Origin: Exiguobacterium chiriqhucha RW-2
Lineage (GTDB): Bacteria; Bacillota; Bacilli; Exiguobacteriales; Exiguobacteriaceae
Length of the DNA: 64,000 nucleotides
Assembly (NCBI RefSeq): GCF_000416965.1
Contig: NZ_ATCL01000003.1
Location: 34,910-98,909, forward strand
Direction: 5' to 3'
The translations under genes were made by a program, and so were the position numbers. A model generated the notes under the pieces. The model was not told the DNA's origin. It ran no database searches and saw nothing but the letters and a program-made list of their open reading frames with translations. Positions 17,486 through 25,942 of the stretch are shown in pieces. Within the stretch, counting starts at the first letter, position 1, and the number at the start of each line of letters is the position of its first letter.

Positions 17486-17529
17486 AACTTGGCTGCAAGC
17501 CAGTCTTGAATGACATTCGTTGGAATCAT
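17476..17529 (-). CDS. Possible 17-residue peptide
   Basis: A short frame reads MIPTNVIQDWLAAKLKK and stop. GAGGGA lies about 11 bases before the ATG, and the start is only 5 bases after the stop of the 59-aa gene, suggesting coupling. The peptide could form a short amphipathic cationic helix (IQDWLAAKLKK). I do not recognise a family. It is the last item of a minus-strand unit ending at the 17398-17428 hairpin. It could also be a chance frame, since very short ORFs are common. Confidence 0.4.
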   Translation of the reverse strand: MIPTNVIQDWLAAKLKK

Positions 17530-17534
17530 TGTGT

Positions 17535-17714
17535 TCACGTTCCCTCAGTTTTAATTTCTTTCTCTATATTATTATCCAATTGCAGTCGTTCCCAAACCTC
17601 TCGATGTGTACCTTGTAGCGTATCATCGAACGAATCCTCGATATGCAGGCAATAGCTTGGGTTAACGGACGAAGCGTACAAGTCTAACATCAGTTCGGCA
17701 TGATTTGGATACAT
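17535..17714 (-). CDS. Small hypothetical protein (59 aa)
   Basis: An unrecognised acidic small protein starting MYPNHAELMLDLYASSV. The start at 17714 is chosen because AAAGGGG stands 9 bases upstream; a longer frame to 17774 lacks a ribosome binding site. It contains a single cysteine, no membrane segment and an acidic C-terminal half (EVWERLQLDNNIEKEIKTEG). Upstream, between it and the gamma-carbonic-anhydrase gene, lies a perfect CcpA-type cre site, so carbon-source control is plausible. It is followed by the 17-residue frame. Confidence 0.5.
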   Translation of the reverse strand: MYPNHAELMLDLYASSVNPSYCLHIEDSFDDTLQGTHREVWERLQLDNNIEKEIKTEGT

Positions 17715-17813
17715 ACAAATTGGCCCCTTTCGACACGTCGGCTTGACTACATCCTCAGTATACAAAGGAAACATAAAGAAAAATCGGGGAAATCGTTAAC
17801 ATTTTATGAATCT

Positions 17814-17827
17814 TGTAAACGCTTTCA
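17814..17827. promoter_or_regulatory. CcpA cre site
   Basis: TGTAAACGCTTTCA matches the consensus TGWAANCGNTNWCA at every position on both strands, flanked symmetrically to give TTGTAAACGCTTTCACAA (17813-17830). It lies 100 bp upstream of the 59-aa gene and just after the stop of the gene encoding the gamma-carbonic anhydrase-like protein. Confidence 0.75.
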
Positions 17828-17833
17828 CAAACT

Positions 17834-18361
17834 TTATGTGGATGTCAGTGGTTCACACGTCTGTCTATACTGCTCAGCCCGCTTCGCATATTTGTTGACG
17901 GTCCGTTCCATGATGAAGCGATCTTCATCGTTAAGCGGACGGACGACTTTGGCAGGCACGCCCATGACCATGACGCCTTCCGGAATTTGCATGTTCGGTG
18001 TGACGAGAGCACCAGCGGCGATGAACGAGCCCTTCCCGATTTTTGCCCCGTCGAGAACGGTGGCATGCATCCCGATGAGACAACCTTCTTCAATCTCACA
18101 GCCGTGAATCATCGCCATATGTCCGATGGAGACGCGGTCATGAATGACTGTCGGGGAACCTTCATATTGGTGGACCATCGATCCGTCTTGGATATTCACG
18201 TAAGAACCGATGCGAATCGGTCCCTCATCGCCTCGAATGACCGTATTGAACCAGACGCCGGAATGGGCGCCGATGGTGACATCACCGATCACGTGGGACC
18301 CAGGTGCGAGAAAAACCGTCTCGTCAACTCGCGGCATCAATTTGCCTAATTTGTACTGCAT
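17834..18361 (-). CDS. Gamma-carbonic anhydrase-like hexapeptide protein
   Basis: Left-handed beta-helix protein of 175 aa. NTVIRGDEGPIRIG, SMVHQ and SIGHMAMIHGCEI carry the histidines of the family metal site. GVPAKVVRPL leads into the C-terminal helix. Bacillus relatives (YtoA, PaaY-like) are about 170 aa. Real carbonic anhydrase activity varies in this family, so the enzyme call is tentative. The start at 18361 (MQYKLGKL) is supported by GAAAGGGG upstream; the longer frame adds six residues. Confidence 0.85.
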   Translation of the reverse strand: MQYKLGKLMPRVDETVFLAPGSHVIGDVTIGAHSGVWFNTVIRGDEGPIRIGSYVNIQDGSMVHQYEGSPTVIHDRVSIGHMAMIHGCEIEEGCLIGMHATVLDGAKIGKGSFIAAGALVTPNMQIPEGVMVMGVPAKVVRPLNDEDRFIMERTVNKYAKRAEQYRQTCEPLTST

Positions 18362-18481
18362 AAGTGTAACCCCTTTCAAACAGATATGCTTTCATTGTCG
18401 CATAAGTTGAAAAAGAAATTGCGCCTGAAAGATTATTCTTGTTAAGATAGTAAAAATACGTAGGAAAAAGGAGACACACAG

Positions 18482-20191
18482 ATGGAGAAACAACATTTGA
18501 TCGACATCGCGGCGAAGAAAAAGAAAGCAGCGGTCGTCTTTAAAGATGTGGCCGTCATCGACGTCTACAGTCGTGAGACGATTCGCACGGATGTCGCTAT
18601 CGATGCGGGATACATCGTGGCCATCGGGGACGGCTACGAAGGGGAGACGGAATACCACGACCCGTCCTGGACGCTCGCACCGTCGTTCATCGATTCACAC
18701 GTCCATATCGAGTCATCGATGGTGCCGCCTCACGAGTTCGCCAAAGCGGTCCTGCCGCTCGGAGTCACGACGGTCATCGCCGATCCGCATGAGATTGCGA
18801 ACGTCAACGGGGCGCTCGGAATCGAGTATATGTTGGCGGATGCCAAAGGCTTGCCGCTCGATGTGCGCATGATGCTCCCGAGCTGTGTGCCGGCGACACC
18901 GTTCGAGCACGCAGGTGCGAAGCTATACGCCGAGGACTTGGCACCGTTTTTAGGAGATCCGGGCGTACACGGTCTCGGCGAAGTGATGGACTATCCGTCC
19001 GTCGAGTCGGGGAGTGCGGATATGCTTCAAAAGATCGCCCAGACAGAACTCGCCGGAAAAGTCGTCGACGGTCATGCCTCAGGTCTTGGCCCGGATCAGT
19101 TGAACGTGTATCGCACGGCCGGCATCATGACCGATCATGAGTGTACGACGGCTGAGGAGGCGCTCGAACGGGTGCGGCGCGGCTTTTACGTTCAAATTCG
19201 TGAAGGGTCGGTTGCCCGGAACGTGGAAAAAGTCAGCCGGGCCATCACGGAGAGCAACGCCCACCGGTTCTTATTCTGTACGGACGATAAGCATTTGGAC
19301 GATCTCGTCGTTGAGGGTGGGATCGACTACAACATTCGCATGGCGATCAAACAAGGCGTCAAGCCAGAGACGGCCTATGCCGTTGCCAGTCTGCACGCGG
19401 CCGAGGCGTATGGACTAACCGACGTGGGTGCTATCGCCCCGGGCAAGCGCGCGAACTTTGTCATCTTGTCAGACGTCGAATCGGTAACGATTGACACCGT
19501 CTACGTGAACGGGAAAGTCGTCGCTAAAGATGGTAAGGCGACGTTCGAGGCTGATGGGATTGAAGTGCCGAAACCGATGAAAGGTGAGCTCAAACTACCC
19601 GATTTGACGGCGGACTCGTTCCGTTTGGCCGTGAAAGAAGAAGCGGTCGATGTGATTCAAGTGTTGCCGAACAGTCTCTTGACGAAGCGACAGCGTCTTG
19701 TCTTCACACCTGACGCGTCCGGAGCCGACCTCAAGCAAGATATCGCCACGCTCGCCGTCATCGAACGCCACCACGGGACGGGTCATATGGCCCTCGCACC
19801 GGTAACCGGTTTCGGCTTGAAACGAGGGGCGCTCGCGGCCACGGTCGCGCACGACAGCCATAACCTCGTCATCGCCGGGGTGAGCCCGGACGATATGTTG
19901 CTCGCTGCCGAGACGCTTGAAAAAGTGGGCGGTGGGGTCGTCGCGGTGTCAGAAGGCAAGGTGCTGGCCGTCTTACCGCTTGAAATTGGTGGACTCATGA
20001 CGAAACGTCCTTATGCGGAAGTGGCGGACGTGCTCGAACAGTTGAACGATGCGCTCGACGTCGTCGGGGCCCATCGTCACTTCAACCCGTATTTGACGAT
20101 GTCGTTCCTGGCGCTTCCGGTCATCCCGGATTTGAAATTGACCGATATGGGACTATTCGACGTGACGACGTTCTCATTCATCGAGTCGTAA
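18482..20191 (+). CDS. ade: Adenine deaminase
   Basis: Amidohydrolase of 569 aa converting adenine to hypoxanthine and ammonia in purine salvage. The metal-binding FIDSHVHIESSM (around residue 75) and VIADPHEIANV are the AdeC signatures, GHASGLGPDQLN and TDHECTTAEEA follow, and the C-terminal part has GGLMTKRPYAEV typical of the family. It has no operon partner: a gap of about 120 bp follows and the upstream gene is divergent. GGAG lies well placed before the ATG. Confidence 0.95.
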   Translation: MEKQHLIDIAAKKKKAAVVFKDVAVIDVYSRETIRTDVAIDAGYIVAIGDGYEGETEYHDPSWTLAPSFIDSHVHIESSMVPPHEFAKAVLPLGVTTVIADPHEIANVNGALGIEYMLADAKGLPLDVRMMLPSCVPATPFEHAGAKLYAEDLAPFLGDPGVHGLGEVMDYPSVESGSADMLQKIAQTELAGKVVDGHASGLGPDQLNVYRTAGIMTDHECTTAEEALERVRRGFYVQIREGSVARNVEKVSRAITESNAHRFLFCTDDKHLDDLVVEGGIDYNIRMAIKQGVKPETAYAVASLHAAEAYGLTDVGAIAPGKRANFVILSDVESVTIDTVYVNGKVVAKDGKATFEADGIEVPKPMKGELKLPDLTADSFRLAVKEEAVDVIQVLPNSLLTKRQRLVFTPDASGADLKQDIATLAVIERHHGTGHMALAPVTGFGLKRGALAATVAHDSHNLVIAGVSPDDMLLAAETLEKVGGGVVAVSEGKVLAVLPLEIGGLMTKRPYAEVADVLEQLNDALDVVGAHRHFNPYLTMSFLALPVIPDLKLTDMGLFDVTTFSFIES

Positions 20192-20234
20192 GTCAGTCTA
20201 ACGTATGATTTTTGTTAAGAACGACCCGAAACGA

Positions 20235-20263
20235 TTGAACGGCTCGGCTTAAGTTGGTATAGT
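20235..20263 (+). promoter_or_regulatory. Sigma-A promoter of the 94-aa gene
   Basis: TTGAAC, 17-base spacer, TATAGT with a TGG extension just before the -10. Confidence 0.65.
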
Positions 20264-20308
20264 TACGACAAGTTTCATCGGTAAATATGGAAAGGGGGGA
20301 TATCACAG

Positions 20309-20593
20309 ATGGAACAAGTTGCTTACAACCGGTCGTATGATGAACATGGGGATTTGATCAATTCTGTATATCGTGCCTTCCAAGACCGATGTCAAGAATT
20401 GCCCGACGAGACGCGGACAAAACGGCGATTGCGTCACCTTATTTTCTTAACGATTAAAGAACATACGACGTCACACGCCGAGCGTTTTGTCTTATATCAT
20501 TTCTTTAGTGATTTCTTTAAAGCGGTCGAGTCAGACGACCAAGCTGCACTCGCGGTGTTGAAACAAATCATCCGAGATGAAAAAAACTATTGA
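20309..20593 (+). CDS. Hypothetical protein (94 aa)
   Basis: Unrecognised cytoplasmic protein, mostly helical, with a basic patch (RTKRRLRHLIFLTIKEH) and an aromatic segment (FVLYHFFSDFFKAVES). No signal peptide or metal motif. GAAAGGGGGG gives a strong ribosome binding site, and a good promoter lies 45 bp upstream, so expression is likely. Its stop codon overlaps the predicted -35 of the lysine-riboswitch transcript that follows. No function is claimed. Confidence 0.75.
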   Translation: MEQVAYNRSYDEHGDLINSVYRAFQDRCQELPDETRTKRRLRHLIFLTIKEHTTSHAERFVLYHFFSDFFKAVESDDQAALAVLKQIIRDEKNY

Positions 20594-20617
20594 TTAGTCA
20601 CTATGACCTATGATAAT
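20590..20617 (+). promoter_or_regulatory. Promoter of the second L-box transcript
   Basis: TTGATT, 16-base spacer, GATAAT, ending 30-40 bases before the riboswitch aptamer. Confidence 0.55.
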
Positions 20618-20649
20618 TTAGACGTAACTTTAAATGAATATTCGTGCTA

Positions 20650-20825
20650 TCGATGAGGTAGAGGTGCGATGCTGATGAGTAAGTAGTCCGAGGATGACAA
20701 CGGTGAAGACTACAGAAAGGCAAGATCGCCGAAGTGTAAAGTCATGTCTCTGACTTTGTGCTGGGCTGACGGGAAATACCCGTCAGACTGCCATACATAT
20801 TTACGTATGGAGCGCTCCAAGTCGG
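20650..20825 (+). promoter_or_regulatory. Lysine riboswitch (L-box) aptamer 2
   Basis: In order: GAGGTAGAGGTGCG, ATGAGTAAGTAG, GAAAGG, ATCGCCGAAGT, TGCTGGGCTGACGGG with its own small stem, and a CCATAC/GTATGG stem leading to GGAGCGC. These are the invariant L-box segments also seen in front of lysC. A terminator follows 20 bases later. It precedes the transporter at 20938. Confidence 0.93.
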
Positions 20826-20845
20826 CTAAGAAAGACGGAACATCC

Positions 20846-20893
20846 AGCGAGGGTGTCGGCTTTGTTGCCGATGCCCTCGCTTTGCGTTTTTTT
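20846..20893 (+). terminator. Riboswitch-controlled attenuator before transporter
   Basis: Arms GCGAGGGTGTCGGC / GCCGATGCCCTCGC followed by TTTGCGTTTTTTT, 45 bp before the transporter start. Confidence 0.9.
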
Positions 20894-20937
20894 AAGCATA
20901 GGGGGGCCTCATCTCTAACAAAAGAGGAGGAAATCAC

Positions 20938-22530
20938 ATGGTAGATTATTCAACTTCGGTACTCTCACTCGTACCGGCTTTATTGGCCATTATTATGGCC
21001 ATCACAACACGGAAAGTCATTCCGTCACTCGGTGTCGGGATTATTGCAGGGGTCTTATTGCTTCACAATTTTAACCCGCTCGAATCGATTCAATATTTGT
21101 GGTCGAACGTCATCGCCTTATTCTGGGCCGACGGAGCCATTAATGAATGGAACGTGCTCTTGATTGCGTTCTTGCTCTTGCTTGGGATTTTGTCATCGAT
21201 CATCCAAACGTCGGGCGGCGCCCGCGCGTTCGGAGAGTGGGCCGCTTCAAACGTCAAGACGGCCCGCGGTGCTCGTCTCGTCTCGTTCGGACTTGGGATT
21301 TTAATTTTCATCGACGATTACTTTAACAGTTTAGCCGTCGGGAACATCAGCCGGCCACTCACAGACCGTAAAAAAGTATCACGTGCGAAACTCGCCTACA
21401 TGATTGACTCGACTGCCGCACCGGTCTGCGTCATCAGCCCGCTCTCGAGTTGGGGAGCTTATATCATCGCCATCATCGCAGGTATCCTGGCGAAGTATTC
21501 GATTGATAGCTACTCATCGTTCTCAGCGTTCATCCAAATCATCCCGATGAACTTCTACGCGGTATTCGCGCTTCTCTTGACGGCTTACGTCGCCTACACG
21601 GGACTTGCCATCGGACCGATGCGCACACATGAACTCCGTGCCCTCCAAGGGGAGCTCTACGATACATCGAAAGGTGCACCGATGGGGATGAGTGAAGACT
21701 TGAACGAACATGAAGGTGGAAAAGTACGTGACTTGATCGTTCCGATTATCGCCTTGATTATCGCGACGGTGTCGGCCATGCTCTACACGGGCGGACAGGC
21801 GCTTGCCGCTGACGGTCAGAGCTTCTCGTTGATCGGAGCGTTCGAATCAACAGACGTGACACGTTCCCTCGTAACGGGTGCTGTCATCAGCTTGATTGTC
21901 GCCCTCTTATTGTTGATTGGCCGCAAGATTCCGGCGAAAGACTATGGACAAGCGACATGGGGCGGAATTCGCGCCATGTGGCCAGCCGTGCTCATCTTGT
22001 TGTTTGCTTGGACGATTATCGCCGTCATCGGTGACATGAAGACAGGTGACTACTTGGCAAGTTTCGTTACGGATTCGATTTCACCATCTTACTTGCCGTT
22101 CCTCTTGTTCATGATCGCCGGTCTCATGGCGTTCTCGACAGGAACGAGCTGGGGGACGTTCGGTCTCATGCTTCCAATCGGAGCCGATTTGATTATGGCA
22201 GTCGAGCCGGAGCTCTTGCTTCCGACACTTGCCGCTGTTCTCGCCGGAGCGGTGTTCGGAGACCACTGTTCACCAATCTCGGATACGACGATTCTTAGTT
22301 CGACGGGTGCTGGATCGCACCATATCGACCACGTGTTGACGCAACTTCCATACGCGTTGATTTCAGCGGGCGTGGCAGCTGTCGGATATTTGGTCCTCGG
22401 TGTTTCGGGATCGATGTGGATTGGATTCTTTGCAGCCCTCGCGACGTTCATCGTGGCTCTCATCATTGCACAAATCATTTCAAAACGCGGACGCGTACCA
22501 GCCGATATGCGGGCTGAGCGCGAAGCGTAA
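20938..22530 (+). CDS. NhaC-family transporter, probable lysine importer
   Basis: Polytopic membrane protein of 530 aa with about 12 hydrophobic segments, of the NhaC/YvsH antiporter family. IFIDDYFNSLAVGNISRPLTD and FGDHCSPISDTTILSSTGAG are the two conserved ion-site loops. The family includes Na+/H+, malate-lactate and amino-acid carriers. The lysine riboswitch directly upstream argues that the substrate here is lysine, as proposed for other L-box-controlled NhaC homologues (called LysW/YvsH). GAGGAGG precedes the ATG. A strong terminator follows. Substrate is inference from regulation. Confidence 0.88.
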   Translation: MVDYSTSVLSLVPALLAIIMAITTRKVIPSLGVGIIAGVLLLHNFNPLESIQYLWSNVIALFWADGAINEWNVLLIAFLLLLGILSSIIQTSGGARAFGEWAASNVKTARGARLVSFGLGILIFIDDYFNSLAVGNISRPLTDRKKVSRAKLAYMIDSTAAPVCVISPLSSWGAYIIAIIAGILAKYSIDSYSSFSAFIQIIPMNFYAVFALLLTAYVAYTGLAIGPMRTHELRALQGELYDTSKGAPMGMSEDLNEHEGGKVRDLIVPIIALIIATVSAMLYTGGQALAADGQSFSLIGAFESTDVTRSLVTGAVISLIVALLLLIGRKIPAKDYGQATWGGIRAMWPAVLILLFAWTIIAVIGDMKTGDYLASFVTDSISPSYLPFLLFMIAGLMAFSTGTSWGTFGLMLPIGADLIMAVEPELLLPTLAAVLAGAVFGDHCSPISDTTILSSTGAGSHHIDHVLTQLPYALISAGVAAVGYLVLGVSGSMWIGFFAALATFIVALIIAQIISKRGRVPADMRAEREA

Positions 22531-22540
22531 TCATCTAGAT

Positions 22541-22580
22541 AGGGGACGTACCACAACTTCGTGGTACGCCCCCTTTTTTT
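22541..22580 (+). terminator. Intrinsic terminator after the lysine transporter
   Basis: Arms GGGGACGTACCAC / GTGGTACGCCCCC, loop AACTTC, then seven T. Confidence 0.92.
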
Positions 22581-22606
22581 GCGTCACAACGGCATAGCCC
22601 CAACAA

Positions 22607-22640
22607 ACAAACCCTGCCGCAAGCAAGCGGCAGGGTTTGT
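22607..22640 (-). terminator. Terminator after peptide-binding protein gene
   Basis: Perfect 14-base arms ACAAACCCTGCCGC / GCGGCAGGGTTTGT just beyond the stop of the minus-strand gene; T-rich on the minus-strand exit side. Confidence 0.8.
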
Positions 22641-22643
22641 GGG

Positions 22644-24272
22644 TTAGTTGACGTCCAACCATTTGAAGCTAGCGTCAGCTCCGAACGGGTGGCGGTACAT
22701 GTTTTCGATGTTTGAACGCTCAAGGTAAGCTTCACCTTTTTGGTAAATCGGTGCGATCGCGAAATCATCTTCGAGCAAGATGCGTTCGGCTTCTTGCATC
22801 GCTTCCCAACGTTTCATTTGATCGGCTTCTTGTTTCGCGCCTTGAATCAACTTGTCGTACTCGTCGTTCGAGTAAGCCATGCGGTTGAACGGACCGTCTG
22901 TGACCCACATGTCGAGGTACGTCATCGGATCTTGATAGTCAGGGCCCCAACCGGCAGCGGAGACGTCATAGTCGCCAGCGCCTTCAAGTTCAAGGAAGTT
23001 TTTGAACGGCTGTTGCTTAATGTTAAGTGTGAGGCCAGGAAGGTTCTTCTCGAGCTCACCTTTGATATACTCGTTGACTTTCTTGAACGCTTCTTCGTCA
23101 CGTGAGAGGAACTCAAGTTCGATTGTCTCGACACCGAGTTCGGCAAGACCTTTCTCCCATGCAGCTTTCGCCTCGTCGACGTTATAGCTTTGAAGGTCTG
23201 GATACTTCTCGCGGAAGTCAGCTCCATCTTCTGTGAACGTGAAGTCTTTCGCGACGATATAGTTGGCCGGCTGTGAACCGTCCGTCAAGATGACGTCTGT
23301 GACGCCTTGCTTATCGAAGCCTTTTGCGAGTGCCTCACGAATGTTGACGTTTTGAAGTGATTCGTTCTTCTGGTTGAAACGAAGGAAGTTGATTCGTGCG
23401 TCGGCACGTGTCTTGAACTCATCCGAGTCTTGGAATTGTGGAACGAATTCAGATGACAAGAGCGTGTAATCGACTTCGCCCGATTCGAACAAGTTGACGC
23501 CCGTCGCGACTTCTTTAACGACCTTGACGTTGATCGTATCCATCTTGACGTTTTCAGCGTCCCAATACTCAGGGTTCTTTTTATAGACCCAACCTTCATT
23601 GTCTTGCCAGCTATCTAACACGTATGGTCCGTTGTAAAGTGTCTTATCGACAGCTGTCGCAAACGACTCGCCTTGTTCTTCGACGAACTCTTGCTTTTGC
23701 GGCATGTACGTCGGGAATCCTGTCAACCCGAGGAAGTAAGGGGCAGGTGCCTCCAATTGTACTTCGAGTGTCTTCTCATCGAGCGCTTTCGCGCCAAGCG
23801 TATCGAGTTCTTCTTCGCCTGCGAGAATCTTATTGGCGTTTTTCAAATCTTGAAGGATATACGCGTACTCGGCACCTGTCTCAGGATTGAGGGCACGTTT
23901 CCATGAGTAGACGAAATCTTCAGCTGTGACCGGTGAACCGTCTGACCAGTTCGCGTCACGCAATTTGAAGGTGTATGTAAGTCCATCTTCTGAAATTTCT
24001 ACGTCTTCAGCAATTCCCGGTACCGGTTGGTTATTTTCATCCAGACGATACAGTCCCTCGAAGACGTTGTTCGTCACGATGATTGACGTCGAGTCCGTTG
24101 TGAGCGTCGGATCGAGCTGTGGTAAATCTGTCGCCGAGACGAGCGTGATTTCCTTTTTCGCATCACTTGATGAAGACCCTTCAGACGAATCTGTTGTTTC
24201 TTCTCCACCGCCACATGCTGCTGTCGCAAGCAAAGCGACACCCGATAAAGCTAACCATTTTTTGTTGCGCAT
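22644..24272 (-). CDS. Oligopeptide/dipeptide-binding lipoprotein
   Basis: Extracellular solute-binding protein family 5 (OppA/DppE type), 542 aa. Signal peptide MRNKKWLALSGVALLATAAC with the lipobox cysteine at about residue 20, followed by a Gly/Glu/Ser linker. Family segments include TYTFKLRDANWSDGSPVTAEDF, NGPYVL, the YWDAENVK region and GWGPDYQDP. It would capture peptides for an ABC importer, but no permease or ATPase genes are nearby, so it must share components encoded elsewhere. The start at 24272 follows GGGAGG; the longer frame adds 24 residues that are not part of the signal peptide. Confidence 0.92.
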   Translation of the reverse strand: MRNKKWLALSGVALLATAACGGGEETTDSSEGSSSSDAKKEITLVSATDLPQLDPTLTTDSTSIIVTNNVFEGLYRLDENNQPVPGIAEDVEISEDGLTYTFKLRDANWSDGSPVTAEDFVYSWKRALNPETGAEYAYILQDLKNANKILAGEEELDTLGAKALDEKTLEVQLEAPAPYFLGLTGFPTYMPQKQEFVEEQGESFATAVDKTLYNGPYVLDSWQDNEGWVYKKNPEYWDAENVKMDTINVKVVKEVATGVNLFESGEVDYTLLSSEFVPQFQDSDEFKTRADARINFLRFNQKNESLQNVNIREALAKGFDKQGVTDVILTDGSQPANYIVAKDFTFTEDGADFREKYPDLQSYNVDEAKAAWEKGLAELGVETIELEFLSRDEEAFKKVNEYIKGELEKNLPGLTLNIKQQPFKNFLELEGAGDYDVSAAGWGPDYQDPMTYLDMWVTDGPFNRMAYSNDEYDKLIQGAKQEADQMKRWEAMQEAERILLEDDFAIAPIYQKGEAYLERSNIENMYRHPFGADASFKWLDVN

Positions 24273-24430
24273 TGTGTTACCTCCCGAAAATTCTGATTGT
24301 TTCGAATATATTGCAATTAAACTACAAACAAGATGAATGCGCAATAAAATTTTTTAAATTATTCGAAAATATAAACATTAGCAAAATACCTATCTAAACA
24401 CCATTAGTTTCAGTAGAATAAGGAAATCAT

Positions 24431-24465
24431 CGAATGATTATACATTATCGATGTATAGTTATTCG
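24431..24465. promoter_or_regulatory. 35-bp inverted repeat upstream of antiporter gene
   Basis: CGAATGATTATACAT and ATGTATAGTTATTCG form 15-base arms (13 of 15 matching) around TATCG, ending 31 bp before the start of the antiporter gene. Size and AT-rich symmetry suggest an operator, possibly of an ArgR/AhrC-type regulator given neighbouring arginine/ornithine genes; that regulator name is a guess. Confidence 0.45.
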
Positions 24466-24496
24466 TCAGACGTCAACTTTTTGTGGAGGGTTTTAA

Positions 24497-25900
24497 ATGA
24501 AGTCACAGTCAGCCGGAATCGGCTTTTTTGGGCTTGCTGCCATGGTCGTTGGAACGATGATTGGCGGAGGCGCATTTAATTTACCGGGAGCGATGGCACA
24601 AGGTGCTGGAGTCGGTTCGGTGTTAATCGGATGGACGATCACCGGTATCGGGATGGTCATGCTCGCGTTCGTGTTCCAATTTTTAGCTAATACACGTCCT
24701 GAACTTGAAGGTGGGATTTACGCCTATGCGAAAGAAGGATTCGGCAAGTTTGTCGGATTCAATAGCGGGTGGGGCTACTGGATGTCGGCGTGGATCGGGA
24801 CGGTCGCGAACATCACGTTAATCTTCAGCACGCTCAGCTACTTCTTCCCGATCTTTTCGGCCGAGCACCGGACGTTCCGCTTACTTATGAGCGCGGTCGT
24901 CATTTGGGGGCTGTTTTGGATTATCTCGCGCGGGATGAGAGAAGCGGCGCTACTCAATATCGTCACGACGATCGCAAAACTTGTACCCATCTTTTTGTTT
25001 ATTGTCCTCATCTTGTTTGCGTTTCGAATCGATACGTTCCAAATCGACTTCTGGGGTCAATCTGGATTCAGCTGGTCACAAGTGTTCCCGCAAGTGAAGT
25101 CGACGATGCTCGTGACGCTTTGGGCGTTCGTCGGGATTGAAGGGGCGGTCGTCCTATCATCACGGGCTCGTCATAAACGAGACGTCGGTCGGGCGACGGT
25201 GATCGGACTCGTTGGAACGCTTGTCATTTATATGATGATCTCGATTTTATCGTTCGGGGTGATGACCCAGGAACAACTCGCGGCACTTTCGGAACCGTCG
25301 ATGGCGTACGTGCTCGAGGCCGTCGTCGGACCGGTCGGTGCGACCATCATCAATATCGGACTCCTCGTCTCGCTCTCGGGTGCCCTGCTCGGGTGGACGA
25401 TTCTCGCGACGGAGATTTCGTACGTCGCCAGTCGTGACGGCGTGTTCCCGAAACTGTTCAATCGGCTCAATCGAAATGAGACGCCGGTGAGCGCCTTGTT
25501 CATCACACAAGCGTTCACGCAACTCGTCACCATCATCGCTCTCTTCTCGGAACAGACGTACTTGGTGCTCTCGAGCATCGCCGGCATCGCTGCGCTCGTG
25601 CCGTATTTGTTCTCGGCCTTGTTCGGTTGGAAAGAGGCACGGCGGACTGGAACACGCCCGATGCTCGTCATGTCCGGGATTGCGACCGTTTATGCGGCCT
25701 GGCTCCTTTATGCGTCAGGTGTCGAGTATATGCTCATCGCCATGATTTTGTACGCGCCGGGCGTGTTCGTCTTCATGTTGGCCGAACGCGAACAAGGCCG
25801 GCCGTACCTCAGCCGGTTGCAATACATGATTGCGGTCGTCATCCTCTTGGCAGCCACGTACGGTGTCTATGGACTATGGACGGCGACAATTAGCCTATAA
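24497..25900 (+). CDS. APC-family basic amino acid antiporter (arginine/ornithine-like)
   Basis: Twelve-TM carrier of 467 aa of the basic amino acid/polyamine antiporter family (ArcD, LysP-like YjdE group). The N-terminal GFFGLAAMVVGTMIGGGAFNL holds the unwound substrate-binding GTMIGGG loop. ELEGGIYAYAKEGFG and FVGIEGAVVLSSRA are further signatures. It may exchange arginine or lysine for ornithine or another diamine; which one is not determined. GTGGAGGG precedes the ATG. An inverted repeat sits in the leader. Ornithine aminotransferase lies 2 kb downstream, which fits arginine/ornithine use. Confidence 0.88.
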   Translation: MKSQSAGIGFFGLAAMVVGTMIGGGAFNLPGAMAQGAGVGSVLIGWTITGIGMVMLAFVFQFLANTRPELEGGIYAYAKEGFGKFVGFNSGWGYWMSAWIGTVANITLIFSTLSYFFPIFSAEHRTFRLLMSAVVIWGLFWIISRGMREAALLNIVTTIAKLVPIFLFIVLILFAFRIDTFQIDFWGQSGFSWSQVFPQVKSTMLVTLWAFVGIEGAVVLSSRARHKRDVGRATVIGLVGTLVIYMMISILSFGVMTQEQLAALSEPSMAYVLEAVVGPVGATIINIGLLVSLSGALLGWTILATEISYVASRDGVFPKLFNRLNRNETPVSALFITQAFTQLVTIIALFSEQTYLVLSSIAGIAALVPYLFSALFGWKEARRTGTRPMLVMSGIATVYAAWLLYASGVEYMLIAMILYAPGVFVFMLAEREQGRPYLSRLQYMIAVVILLAATYGVYGLWTATISL

Positions 25901-25901
25901 T

Positions 25902-25942
25902 AAAAAGTCATCGTACGTCGGGAGACGCGCGATGACTTTTTT
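25902..25942. terminator. Bidirectional terminator
   Basis: AAAAAGTCATCG / CGATGACTTTTTT with an inner CGTC/GACG stem, between the convergent antiporter and EAL genes. Confidence 0.88.

Noticed and set aside
24273..24430. Possible T-box or other riboswitch upstream of the oligopeptide-binding protein gene
   Set aside because: No T-box AGGGTGGNACCGCG or other recognisable leader sequence on either strand; only AT-rich DNA.
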